DNA of 22,401 nucleotides from Oscillospiraceae bacterium (GTDB lineage Bacteria; Bacillota; Clostridia; Oscillospirales; Oscillospiraceae), in assembly GCA_017501805.1 (NCBI GenBank), contig JAFVWG010000026.1:1-22401 (forward strand). The letters run 5' to 3'. Both the position numbers and the translations under genes were made by a program. Below the pieces are notes generated by a model that worked only from the letters and a program-made list of their open reading frames with translations, was not told where the DNA came from and made no database searches. Positions 1-8,549 of this stretch are shown one piece after another. Within the stretch, counting starts at the first letter, position 1. Every line of letters begins with the position of its first letter.

Positions 1-563
1 AGAAGATCATAGTTCCGCAAAAACGGAGACGCGGGCCGAAAGGCATCCGCCTCCACCACGCTCACGCGTTTGGAAAGTCCGTTCCGCTTTGCGTTTTCCT
101 TTGCCACAGCGAGCGCGTCGCGCGAGATGTCGGCCAGCGTTACCTTCGCACCGGGGTTGTGAAGCGCAAGTGCAAGACCGATACAGCCGGAACCGGTGCA
201 CAGATCGAGCACGCGCGGCTGATCGACGTCCGCAATGGCCGCAAGTCCCAGCTCCGTGACCGCAGCGGTATCATCCCGCGGGATCAGAACGCGCTCATCC
301 ACGAGCAGATCCAGTCCGTAGAACGGACGGTTTCCGTAGATATACGCAAGCGGCTTGTCTGCCAGATAGTCCGAAATACAGGTCTGCAGCGTCTCCTCGA
401 CCTTCTCCGACGCATACATCCCGGGATCGCGCAGCAGAGCTTCCATCGTCTTCCCTGCCGCGAACGCGGTCAGTTCTCTGGCAATACGGGCGGCGTCTCC
501 GCCCTCTGTGGGCATCAGCATACGACGCGCATCTGCGATCAGCTCTGCGTAGGTTTTTACCAC
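1..563 (-). CDS. prmC: Peptide chain release factor N5-glutamine methyltransferase PrmC, 5' part (cut by window edge)
   Basis: PrmC transfers a methyl group from S-adenosylmethionine to the glutamine of the GGQ motif in release factors RF1 and RF2, in the cytoplasm. About 187 residues are visible, from a GTG start to the left edge. The N-terminal helical domain is followed by the Rossmann SAM-binding loop DLCTGSGCIGLALA, an acidic strand end LADIS, and VVEADAF. The frame leaves the window at about RNYDL, just before where the catalytic NPPY motif is expected, so that motif cannot be checked. The GTG start overlaps the yqhQ stop by 7 nt, which suggests translational coupling. In related bacteria prfA usually follows prmC; that would lie outside the window. 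Family assignment is confident, the exact start slightly less so. Confidence 0.9.
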   Translation of the reverse strand, partial: MVKTYAELIADARRMLMPTEGGDAARIARELTAFAAGKTMEALLRDPGMYASEKVEETLQTCISDYLADKPLAYIYGNRPFYGLDLLVDERVLIPRDDTAAVTELGLAAIADVDQPRVLDLCTGSGCIGLALALHNPGAKVTLADISRDALAVAKENAKRNGLSKRVSVVEADAFRPASPFLRNYDL

Positions 564-1516
564 AGGTCTTCTCCCTCGTTTTCGGGGATGACCAGCTTGA
601 CCGATTCGATGCCGACCTCGATCATGGAGTCATCGGGCTCCTGCGTTGTAAAATTCTGCATCCAGAGACCGGGAGCGGTCAGAATGCGCGTAAACCGGTT
701 ATCGTGCCGACCGACAAAGCGGGTGATCTCGTAGCTGACGGAAACCACAACGGGCAGCAGCGCCAGTCGCACAGCCAGCCGCAGGAAGACATTTTCCACC
801 CGGATCAGCGAAAAGAACACGATCGAGATCATAATCACAAGGAAGAGGAAGCTTGTTCCGCAGCGCGGATGCAGTCTCGTCTGCGCACGGACGTTTTCGA
901 CCGTCAGCTCCAGCTTTGCCTCATAGCAGCGGATGGTCTTATGCTCCGCACCGTGATAGGCAAATACGCGCTTCATATCCTTCATCTGCGACACGAGGAT
1001 CAGATAGACAAGGAAGATGATAATGCGGAGCACGCCCTCGATCAGATTTCGTACCAGATAGCTCTCAATAAAGCGCTTGAGCAGTCCCGCCAGAAGGTTC
1101 GGCAGGAAGATGAACAGACCGACGGAGAACAAAATGCCCAATATAACGGAGAAATAGATGACCGCCTGTTCCACGGCAGCGGAACCGAAGTGCTTTTCCA
1201 TCCATTTTTCAAACTTGGACGGCTCTTCCGGCTCGTCTTCATCCATGACCTGCTCCGCGGAGAACATCAGCGCGCGCATACCGTTGGCCATAGAGCTTCC
1301 GAAGTTGACCACGCCGCGGATGAGCGGCCAGCCGAGGATCGGATATTTATCCTTGATGAGCTTCAGTTCCTCGACCTTGGTGATCAGCCCGTCCTTACCA
1401 CGGATGACGATCGCCTGCTTCTTCGGTCCGCGCATCAGAATCCCTTCGATCAGCGCCTGTCCGCCGATGGAGGTCTTGAACTTTTCTTCACAGCTTTGCT
1501 TTTTGCAGTTTCCCAT
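557..1516 (-). CDS. yqhQ: DUF1385 family membrane protein YqhQ
   Basis: This is a membrane protein of the DUF1385/YqhQ family, often labelled a putative metal-dependent enzyme; its reaction is unknown. It has 319 residues from the chosen ATG. The family N-terminus GGQALIEGILMRGP is present, followed by an acidic soluble stretch and about four hydrophobic segments: two in the middle (around ILGILFSVGLFIFLP and LRIIIFLVYLILV), one after HPRCGTSFLFLV and one near the C-terminus. The conserved polar motifs YHGAEHKTIRCYE and HPRCGTS may hold a metal site (inference). Start choice: ATG at 1516 lies 11 nt after AGGAG. An in-frame GTG at 1528 overlaps the upstream kinase stop as GTGA but has almost no spacing from the ribosome binding site. 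It sits between a histidine kinase and prmC; the yqhQ-prmC pairing is common in Clostridia. Confidence 0.88.
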   Translation of the reverse strand: MGNCKKQSCEEKFKTSIGGQALIEGILMRGPKKQAIVIRGKDGLITKVEELKLIKDKYPILGWPLIRGVVNFGSSMANGMRALMFSAEQVMDEDEPEEPSKFEKWMEKHFGSAAVEQAVIYFSVILGILFSVGLFIFLPNLLAGLLKRFIESYLVRNLIEGVLRIIIFLVYLILVSQMKDMKRVFAYHGAEHKTIRCYEAKLELTVENVRAQTRLHPRCGTSFLFLVIMISIVFFSLIRVENVFLRLAVRLALLPVVVSVSYEITRFVGRHDNRFTRILTAPGLWMQNFTTQEPDDSMIEVGIESVKLVIPENEGEDLW

Positions 1517-1524
1517 ATTCGGGA

Positions 1525-2946
1525 TCACTCCTCTCCCGAGGGGAGCGAGATCGTCACAAGCGTTCCGCCGCCCTCGGCGTTTTCCAGTGCGATGGAGCCT
1601 CCGTGCATCGTGACGATCTCCTCGCAGACGGCGAGCCCGATGCCGCTTCCGCGCACCCTCGAGCTGCCCTTATAGAATTTCATTTTCACGTGCGGCAGTT
1701 CTTCTTCCGGAATTCCGGGTCCAAAGTCACGGATGCGAACGACCACGTGCTTGTCTTCATACGTCATTGAAGCGGTGATGCGTTTTCCGTCACCGCCGTG
1801 CTTGTTCGCATTGTCCAGCACGTTCAGGAACACCTGCCGAAGTCTCGCGGGATCGCAGGAGATCTCCGGGATCTCGTCGTCGTTTTCGAGATATTCCAGT
1901 TCTATGCCATCCTGACGCAGACGGCTGCCATACATAAACACAGTATCCTCAAATTCACTGAGGATATCGCAGTTTTCCACATTCAGAACGAAGCGCCCGT
2001 CCTGCATACGGGTGAATTCCAGAAGATCCTCGACCATATTGGTCAGTCTTCGCGTCTCGCGCAGGATGATCGTCATACCGCGCCGTGTTTCCGCAGGATC
2101 GGGGGTCTCGGCGGAAAGAAGCGTTTCTCCCCAGCCTGAGATCGCAGTCAGCGGCGTGCGGAGCTCGTGTGAAACAGAAGAAATAAACTCCGTCTGCATC
2201 TTTTCCGCCTGGCTGATCTTCACGGACAGATCGTTGATGGTGTCCGCCAGCTCGCCGATCTCATCGTCAAACTGTTTCTGGATCTTCGAGCCGTAGGAGC
2301 CGGCTGCGATCCGCTTGGACGTTGCCGTGATCTCCGTAACGGGATCGATGATCGAGCGAATGAAGCGCGAGCTGCTGAAGAGGATGAGGAACGAAAACAG
2401 TGCGCCCACAAGGATCGCCACGCCGGAGATCAAAACGATCTGCCGATCGACAGTCTTCATACTCGTCACATAGCGCAGAACGCCGATCACTTCACCGTTG
2501 GTGTAGATCATCGGACTGGAAGCCGCCATGATCCGCTCGCCCGTCACGGGGCTTTTTCCCGTAAAGACGGAAATATTCTTTGTTTCCACAGCCTGCAGAA
2601 GATCCGGCGTATTCTGGATTTGTCCCATCCACGGTCCCGAAGACGAGGCAACGAGTCTGCCGCTTGCCGAGATGAACTGCAGTTCAAGGCGGTCGCTCTC
2701 CTCAAAGGACTGTGCGAATTTCATACAGGACTGGAAATAATCGTTGTAGCTTTGGCTGATGTAGTTGCCGAAAAAGTCGGTCGTCGTCTTTGCCTTTGCA
2801 CGAAGGCCGGAGGAAAGGCTCGCATAAAAATACGCGCTGACAAAAATGGAGAAAATCAGAACGGTCAGAACGACCAGCGCCAGCATAATGCTGACGTTAT
2901 TCTTCAGCCAGCGTTTTTGCAGACCCGACGCTTTGCGAAGATGCAT
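1525..2946 (-). CDS. Two-component sensor histidine kinase (HAMP, HisKA, HATPase_c)
   Basis: This is a 473-residue membrane-bound sensor kinase, presumed partner of the response regulator 28 nt upstream. A first transmembrane helix (about residues 18-42) precedes an extracytoplasmic sensor region (about 43-170) and a second helix (about 171-192). A HAMP linker follows (about 193-247). The dimerisation/phosphoacceptor helix contains SHELRTPLTAI, with H260 as the predicted phosphorylated histidine. The ATPase domain has the N box NVLDNANKH (375-383), G1 box DFGPGIP (407-413), F box KFYKG and G2 box GSGIGLAV. All catalytic boxes look intact. The start ATG follows AAAGGAG at good spacing. The ligand is unknown. 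The architecture resembles WalK/PhoR-type kinases, but nothing in the sequence justifies either name. Confidence 0.95.
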   Translation of the reverse strand: MHLRKASGLQKRWLKNNVSIMLALVVLTVLIFSIFVSAYFYASLSSGLRAKAKTTTDFFGNYISQSYNDYFQSCMKFAQSFEESDRLELQFISASGRLVASSSGPWMGQIQNTPDLLQAVETKNISVFTGKSPVTGERIMAASSPMIYTNGEVIGVLRYVTSMKTVDRQIVLISGVAILVGALFSFLILFSSSRFIRSIIDPVTEITATSKRIAAGSYGSKIQKQFDDEIGELADTINDLSVKISQAEKMQTEFISSVSHELRTPLTAISGWGETLLSAETPDPAETRRGMTIILRETRRLTNMVEDLLEFTRMQDGRFVLNVENCDILSEFEDTVFMYGSRLRQDGIELEYLENDDEIPEISCDPARLRQVFLNVLDNANKHGGDGKRITASMTYEDKHVVVRIRDFGPGIPEEELPHVKMKFYKGSSRVRGSGIGLAVCEEIVTMHGGSIALENAEGGGTLVTISLPSGEE

Positions 2947-2974
2947 ACTGTTTCTCTCCTTTCGGGCGTTTCTT

Positions 2975-3661
2975 TCAGGCGCCCCATTTGTATCCGAAGC
3001 CCCATACCGTCGTGATATAGGTGGGGTTCGCGGTATCGTCTTCGATTTTGATGCGCAGACGGCGGATGTTCACATCGACGATCTTGAGCTCTCCGTCGTA
3101 ATCTCTGCCCCAGACAGAGGCGAGAATATCTTCACGCGAAAGCGCGCGACCGGGATTCTGCATAAACAGCTTCATAATGGAATACTCCACCTGCGTCAGC
3201 TTGATGCGCATCCCGTCCTTTTCAAGCTGACGGTTGCGGGTGTTGAGCACGAACGGTCCCTGCCGGATCTCGGAGGGATCGGACGCCGCATCGTTTCCGA
3301 GACGGCGGAAGAGCGCATCGATGCGCGCGGTCAGCTCCGCGGGGCTGAACGGCTTTGTGATATAGTCATCCGCGCCTGTCATCAGTCCCGTAACCTTATC
3401 CATTTCCTGGCTTCTCGCGGTCAGCATAATGATGCCGATCTGCTTATCCGTGGCGCGGATATTGCGGCAGACCTCGAAACCGTCGATATCGGGCAGCATA
3501 ATATCCAGGATCGCGACGCCGATATCGGGGTGCTTTTTCAGCTGCTCCAGCGCCTCCATACCGGTGCCGGCTTCGATCGCTTCGTACCCCGCGCGCCGCA
3601 GGTTGATCACGACAAAACTGCGGATGCTGACTTCATCTTCCAGAATCAAAACTTTTTTCAT
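2975..3661 (-). CDS. OmpR/PhoB-family response regulator transcription factor
   Basis: This is a DNA-binding response regulator, about 228 residues from the chosen ATG. The receiver domain has the acidic pocket LEDE near the N-terminus, the phosphoacceptor aspartate in LDIMLPD (D53), the threonine in MLTAR and the lysine in TKPF. The C-terminal winged-helix domain ends with RRLRIKIEDD and TVWGFGYKW, the recognition helix and wing of the OmpR/PhoB class. Start choice: AAGGAG is 8 nt from ATG 3661 but only 2 nt from an in-frame GTG at 3667, so the ATG is preferred. It lies 12 nt after the lipoprotein gene and 28 nt before the sensor kinase, so the three should be co-transcribed. The target regulon is unknown; autoregulation from the promoter at 5042 is plausible but not shown. 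Confidence 0.95.
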   Translation of the reverse strand: MKKVLILEDEVSIRSFVVINLRRAGYEAIEAGTGMEALEQLKKHPDIGVAILDIMLPDIDGFEVCRNIRATDKQIGIIMLTARSQEMDKVTGLMTGADDYITKPFSPAELTARIDALFRRLGNDAASDPSEIRQGPFVLNTRNRQLEKDGMRIKLTQVEYSIMKLFMQNPGRALSREDILASVWGRDYDGELKIVDVNIRRLRIKIEDDTANPTYITTVWGFGYKWGA

Positions 3662-3673
3662 CGTCACATCTCC

Positions 3674-5008
3674 TTAGGTCTCTCCGGGATCCCAGTTCAC
3701 CCGGATGAAACGGAACATTGTGCTGAGTTCTTCCTGTGTAACGCCGAGCCGCTCTGCGGCATCGCCGAGCATCGCGCAGTAGGTCACTTCATTTTTTGCA
3801 CCAAGTGCGAATCTTCCGTCCTGCGCCGCCAAAGTGCCGCGGTTATCGCCGGAAAACGCATACAGGGTAAAGACCGACTCGCCGGGTCTTCCGGCACGGT
3901 CCGTGTAAAACTCCAGCCCACGCGCACCTGCGACCGTGTCGCCGCGTCGGACAATGAAGCGGCTGCCGAGCTTCTTCGGCATCGTCAGATACCAGCCGCT
4001 CGAATGGTTGTGGTAGGTCGTCAGCTTGTACTTCGGCGAGCCGCCCGCCACGCTGTGCCATTCAATGGCATAAAACTTGTCGTCGGCCGCCTCTTCCGAG
4101 TAGGGGTTGAGAAGAACGACATTCGGCAGCTCAAGAAGACCGTCTCCATCGAGATCGTTCGCATAGACGCTGTAGCCGCGTACAGGGCAGTTGAACAGAC
4201 CATAATCCAGATCCGAACGGCGGACATTCAGTTTTCCGTCATCCAGCGTAAAAACATCCGTCACAACAAGCTCCTCCGCAGAGGTGCTTGCAACGAAGAC
4301 GGCACGGCGTCCTTCCTGCAGGTTGCCGGTCGTAATGTGCCGCAGCGCACTTGCGTCCGCAGACAACGGGACCTCGGTGCTGCGCTCCATCGCGCCGTTG
4401 AAGAAGCGGTAGACCTCTGCCACCGCGGTGGTGTTCTCCGCATCAAAACGGATGAGGAACAGATCACGCGCATCGTCACCGTCCAGATCCGTGATACGGA
4501 ACTCGGTGTAGTTCGCACTCATCAGCTCGGTCAGCTGTCCGTCCAGCAGCGCATAAGCGCCGACCGACTGCAGGACCTGATTGCCGATCCTTCTTCCGAG
4601 AACGATCTCAAGTCCGGGCTCTCCGTCCAGCTGAACGTACTCCACACGGTCAAATGCACTTCCATCGCCGTCGATGCTGCAAAGTCTGGTGTACCCCTCG
4701 CCATCCCGCGCGAAGATCTGCGCACGCAGGGGCTTCACCCCGTCCGCTTTTGTGAAGACGATCGCCTCGTCCAGTCCGTCCCCGGTCAGGTCCGCAAGCT
4801 GGATCGGCTGCTGGTTGGCGCCGGAAACGGGCGAAGCGTACTGCAATCCTTCCTTCAGCGTCTCGTTGATCGCACTCTGCAGCTCGTTATACTCATCGCT
4901 CTGCCGCGGAAGTGTGTACATCTCATCCACGGAAAGAGTGAGGCAGCCGCTGAGGCACAGCGACAGAAACAGCGCCATAGCCGTCAGCAGGATTTTTCCG
5001 TAACGCAT
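3674..5008 (-). CDS. Secreted lipoprotein with DxDGD (VCBS/FG-GAP-like) repeats, function unknown
   Basis: This is a 444-residue predicted lipoprotein. The signal peptide runs about residues 1-21 with a lipobox LSGC, so C22 would be lipidated and the protein anchored outside the membrane. The mature part contains spaced acidic motifs of the calcium-binding FG-GAP/VCBS-propeller type: LADLTGDGLDE (about 71), ITDLDGDDARD (about 172) and ANDLDGDGLLE (about 283), plus a weaker VQLDGEPGLE. This suggests a beta-propeller-like extracellular domain, an inference from motif spacing. The start at ATG 5008 is preferred because it gives a clean signal peptide and has AAGGAGG upstream; an open frame continues upstream to 5107 but crosses the promoter and the dnaE end. 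As first gene of the response regulator/kinase operon it may be an accessory sensor or an output of that system; neither is shown. Confidence 0.85.
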   Translation of the reverse strand: MRYGKILLTAMALFLSLCLSGCLTLSVDEMYTLPRQSDEYNELQSAINETLKEGLQYASPVSGANQQPIQLADLTGDGLDEAIVFTKADGVKPLRAQIFARDGEGYTRLCSIDGDGSAFDRVEYVQLDGEPGLEIVLGRRIGNQVLQSVGAYALLDGQLTELMSANYTEFRITDLDGDDARDLFLIRFDAENTTAVAEVYRFFNGAMERSTEVPLSADASALRHITTGNLQEGRRAVFVASTSAEELVVTDVFTLDDGKLNVRRSDLDYGLFNCPVRGYSVYANDLDGDGLLELPNVVLLNPYSEEAADDKFYAIEWHSVAGGSPKYKLTTYHNHSSGWYLTMPKKLGSRFIVRRGDTVAGARGLEFYTDRAGRPGESVFTLYAFSGDNRGTLAAQDGRFALGAKNEVTYCAMLGDAAERLGVTQEELSTMFRFIRVNWDPGET

Positions 5009-5041
5009 CTCACAATTCCTCCTTCCGTGTTTATCGAAGTA

Positions 5042-5071
5042 ATTATAGCACATTGATCTAAAAAATGACAG
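5042..5071 (-). promoter_or_regulatory. Predicted sigma-A promoter of the lipoprotein/two-component operon
   Basis: Reading on the minus strand, a perfect TATAAT (5042-5047) is preceded by TGC, forming an extended -10. A -35-like CTGTCA (5066-5071) lies 18 bp upstream. The predicted transcript start is near 5035, about 27 nt before the lipoprotein ATG. The promoter sits in the 76-bp gap after dnaE. That gap has T-rich runs but no convincing terminator hairpin, so read-through from dnaE is possible. Confidence 0.7.
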
Positions 5072-5084
5072 AGTAAAACAAAAA

Positions 5085-8000
5085 TTAACAATCCGACAAA
5101 ACGACATTTTCCGCGCCGAGCAGTTCGCGCATTTCGGCGAGCATCGGCTCGGCGACAGAGGCTTTCGCCGCGCGGCGCAGCCGCGTGTCGCTGAAGAAGA
5201 GCACGACCTGCGTTTCGCCCGGGAAGAGTTCCAGAACGGCTTTCACGACCGGGAGCTCTCTGCTCTGCTCCGACGGGATCCGCAGATACAGGCGTTTATG
5301 CTTCGGGGAAGCACTTCCCTTGCGCTCTGCCTCACTCAGAAGCTCCTGCGTCAGCTCCCGCACCTCGTTCACGACAAGCTGCGGGTCTTTGTCTTCGCGG
5401 ACGGAAATGCGTCCGTCCAGCAGCACCATCGCATCCTCGCGAAGCAGGTTGCCGTCTTTGCCGAGAACGGAGGAAAAGACCAACGTCTCCATCACGCCGC
5501 CGTCATCCTCGATCGTAACATACGCCATCATCGAGTTGCTGCGTGTGGACTTCAGCTTGACCGCCTGCACGACTCCGCCGACCGTCACGATCTGTCCGTC
5601 GCGGTAACGTCCGTCGCTCTGCCCCATGCTTTCCAGGATCGAGCGGATGGGCGTCACGTGCAATCTGCGGAGCAGTTCCTCCTGTCCCTCAAGGGGATGT
5701 CCGGAAAAGTACATACCGGCGGCTTCCTTTTCCATCCGCATCCGTTCACGTGCGTCCAGTTCGGGAATATCCGGCACCCGGACAGAAACATCCCCAACGT
5801 CCGAGCCGTCGTCAAACAGGCTGAGCTGTCCCGCTCCGTTCCGTTTGGCGAAGGATGCTTCCGCATCCATAACAGACTCATAGATGCGGAGCATCTGAGA
5901 GCGCTTCAGACCGAAGCAGTCGCAGGCGCCGCATTTGATGAGGTTTTCCATCGCGCGTTTATTGAGGTCCTGTCCGTTCATACGACGACAGAAGTCCTCC
6001 AGAGAGCGGAACGGACCGTTTTCCTGCCGTTCCTGCGAAAGGGTCTGCACAAAGCCTCGTCCGATGTTCTTGACGGCGGCAAGCCCGAAGCGGATTCCCT
6101 TCGGCACGACCGTGAAGAAGTCCTCAGATTCGTTGACATCCGGCGGCAGGACCGGGATCCCCAGTTCCCTGCACTCCGCGCGATAGAAGGAGATCTTGTC
6201 CGTGCTGTCCAGAACGGAGGTCATCAGCGCAGCCATATACTGCCGCGGGTAGTGGCATTTCAGATATGCCGTATCATAGGAGACCTTCGCATAGCTGACC
6301 GCGTGCGCTTTGTTGAAGGCGTAATTCGCAAAGTCCAGAATTTCATCATAGATGCTCTGCGCAACCGTTTCCGGCACACCCTTCCGAAGCGCGCCGCAGA
6401 TACCGCGTTCTTCGTCGCCGTAAATGAACGCGCGCCGCTCGGCTTTGATGACATCCTGCTTTTTCTTGGAGATCGCACGGCGCATATTGTCCGCCTGTCC
6501 GAGGCTGAAGCCGCCGAGCTTTCGGAAGATTTCGATGACCTGCTCCTGATAGACGATGCAGCCGTAGGTAACGGCAAGGATCGGCTCCAGCAGCGGGTGT
6601 TTATAGCTGATCGTCTCCGGGTGCATTTTGGACTGGATAAAGCGCGGGATGGAGTCCATCGGTCCGGGACGGTAAAGCGCGACAATGGCAGTCATATCTT
6701 CGATCGACTGCGGCTTCATCTGCGTACACACCGATGTGATGCCCGCCGATTCCAGCTGAAACACGCCCGCAGTCCTGCCGCGGGAGAGCATCTCAAAGGT
6801 CTCCGGATCGTCATCACGGATCGAGGCTGTGGAGAAATCCGGCTCGGTACGGCGGATCTCCTTTTCCGCGTCGTCGATGACCGTCAGGTTGCGCAGCCCA
6901 AGAAAGTCCATCTTGAGAAGTCCGAGCCGCTCCAGCGTCGTCATCGTGTACTGTGTCACGATCAGTCCGTCATTCGTGGAGAGCGGAACATAGTCGTACA
7001 CGGGATTCTTCGTGATGACCACACCCGCTGCGTGGGTCGATGTGTTGCGCGGCATCCCTTCGATCGCGCGCGCCGTATCGACGAGCAGTCTCACACGCTC
7101 GTCGGTATCGTACATCGTTTTCAGCTGCGGAGACTGAACGAGCGCATCGTCCAGCGTGATATGCGGAGCGGAGGGAACGAGCTTCGCAACAACGTCCGTC
7201 TCGGCGTAGGAGAAGTCCAGTACACGTCCCACATCGCGGATCGCGCCGCGGGCCGCCATCGTGCCGAAGGTGACGATCTGCGCCACGTGATCCTCTCCGT
7301 ACTTTTTCCGCACGTAGTCAACGACCTCACCGCGGCGCGTATCCCCGAAGTCCATATCGATATCGGGCATCGAGATGCGCTCCGGGTTGAGGAAGCGTTC
7401 AAAGTAGAGGCTGTACTGCATCGGATCGATATCCGTGATATGCAGCGTATAGGAGACCATCGATCCGGCGGCGCTGCCGCGCCCCGGTCCGACGGGGATC
7501 TTCGCATCTTTCGCAAAACGGACAAAGTCCGAAACGATCAGAAAATAGTCCGTGAAGCCCATACGGTCGATCATTTCGATCTCGTATTCGAGCTGCTCAC
7601 GGTACTCCGGGTGCGCATCGCCGTAGCGCTCATCAAAGCCCTTGCCGCACAGCTCGCGCAGGTAGCGCAGAGAGTCGTAGCCCTCCGGCAGTTTGAACTC
7701 CGGCAGATGATATTTTCCGAAGGTAAATGTCACATTGCAGCGCTCGGCAATTTTGCAGGTATTGTCTATCGCCTCGGCGGTCTGCGGGAACAGCGCGCGC
7801 ATTTCCTCTTCGCTTTTGAGGTAAAACTCCTGCGTCTCGAAGCGCATACGGTTTTCCTCATCGAGCGTCTTGCCCGTCTGCACGCACAGAAGGACGTCCT
7901 GCATCGCGGCGTCCTCTTTTCGCAGATAGTGCGCATCATTCGTTGCAACAAGCGGAAGTCCCGTCTCCGCCGCGATCCGAAGGATCTGCGCGTTTACGGT

Positions 8001-8549
8001 GCGCTGTTCGGGAATGCCGTGATCCTGCAGTTCAAGATAAAAGCGATCCTCGCCGAAGATCTCGGAAAGCTCTTTTGCCGCAGCAAGCGCTCCGTCGTAA
8101 TCGTCCTGCAGGATCAGGCGCGGGATACGACCCGCAAGGCAGGCGGAAAGGGCGATGAGCCCTTCGCTGTGCGCACGCAGCAGCTCCATATCGACACGCG
8201 GGCGGATATAGAAGCCCTCCGTGTATCCGCAGGAGACCAGATAGCACAGATTTCTGTAGCCTGTCTCGTTTTCACAGAGCAGCACAAGGTGACACGCCTC
8301 GTTGTCCGTGCCGTGCAGCTTATCGAAGCGGCTTCTCGGCGCGACATAGACCTCGCAGCCGATGATCGGCTTCACGCCGGCGTCGAGCGCGGCGTTGTAA
8401 AAATCGATCACGCCGTACATCGCGCCGTGGTCGGTGATGGCGATCGCATCCTGTCCGAGCTCTTTGACGCGCTGCATCACGTCACGGATCCTGCAGGCAC
8501 CGTCCAGGAGGCTGTATTCCGTATGAACGTGGAGATTGACAAATCCCAT
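5085..8549 (-). CDS. dnaE: DNA polymerase III alpha subunit DnaE
   Basis: DnaE is the catalytic alpha subunit of a C-family replicative DNA polymerase, 1154 residues, normal for the family. The N-terminal PHP domain (about 1-215) keeps a full-looking set of metal ligands: H7, H9, D16, H41, E66, H87, C137, D205 and H207. The polymerase core shows GPGRGS (354-359), the catalytic aspartates in PDIDMDF (395-401), and the third aspartate in MDFLGLRNL (D548). A probable beta-clamp-binding motif QLSLF lies at 908-912, and an OB-fold at about 985-1070. The ATG follows the whiA stop directly (TAAATG), with GGAGG 8 nt upstream inside whiA, implying co-transcription and coupling. In Firmicutes a DnaE often works beside PolC; no polC is visible here, so its share in replication cannot be judged. 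Confidence 0.98.
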   Translation of the reverse strand: MGFVNLHVHTEYSLLDGACRIRDVMQRVKELGQDAIAITDHGAMYGVIDFYNAALDAGVKPIIGCEVYVAPRSRFDKLHGTDNEACHLVLLCENETGYRNLCYLVSCGYTEGFYIRPRVDMELLRAHSEGLIALSACLAGRIPRLILQDDYDGALAAAKELSEIFGEDRFYLELQDHGIPEQRTVNAQILRIAAETGLPLVATNDAHYLRKEDAAMQDVLLCVQTGKTLDEENRMRFETQEFYLKSEEEMRALFPQTAEAIDNTCKIAERCNVTFTFGKYHLPEFKLPEGYDSLRYLRELCGKGFDERYGDAHPEYREQLEYEIEMIDRMGFTDYFLIVSDFVRFAKDAKIPVGPGRGSAAGSMVSYTLHITDIDPMQYSLYFERFLNPERISMPDIDMDFGDTRRGEVVDYVRKKYGEDHVAQIVTFGTMAARGAIRDVGRVLDFSYAETDVVAKLVPSAPHITLDDALVQSPQLKTMYDTDERVRLLVDTARAIEGMPRNTSTHAAGVVITKNPVYDYVPLSTNDGLIVTQYTMTTLERLGLLKMDFLGLRNLTVIDDAEKEIRRTEPDFSTASIRDDDPETFEMLSRGRTAGVFQLESAGITSVCTQMKPQSIEDMTAIVALYRPGPMDSIPRFIQSKMHPETISYKHPLLEPILAVTYGCIVYQEQVIEIFRKLGGFSLGQADNMRRAISKKKQDVIKAERRAFIYGDEERGICGALRKGVPETVAQSIYDEILDFANYAFNKAHAVSYAKVSYDTAYLKCHYPRQYMAALMTSVLDSTDKISFYRAECRELGIPVLPPDVNESEDFFTVVPKGIRFGLAAVKNIGRGFVQTLSQERQENGPFRSLEDFCRRMNGQDLNKRAMENLIKCGACDCFGLKRSQMLRIYESVMDAEASFAKRNGAGQLSLFDDGSDVGDVSVRVPDIPELDARERMRMEKEAAGMYFSGHPLEGQEELLRRLHVTPIRSILESMGQSDGRYRDGQIVTVGGVVQAVKLKSTRSNSMMAYVTIEDDGGVMETLVFSSVLGKDGNLLREDAMVLLDGRISVREDKDPQLVVNEVRELTQELLSEAERKGSASPKHKRLYLRIPSEQSRELPVVKAVLELFPGETQVVLFFSDTRLRRAAKASVAEPMLAEMRELLGAENVVLSDC

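Noticed and set aside
2846..5056. A 736-codon plus-strand frame over the lipoprotein and response regulator genes
   Set aside because: Low-complexity antisense frame without recognisable motifs, opposite well-supported genes; it also runs through their start sites and promoter.
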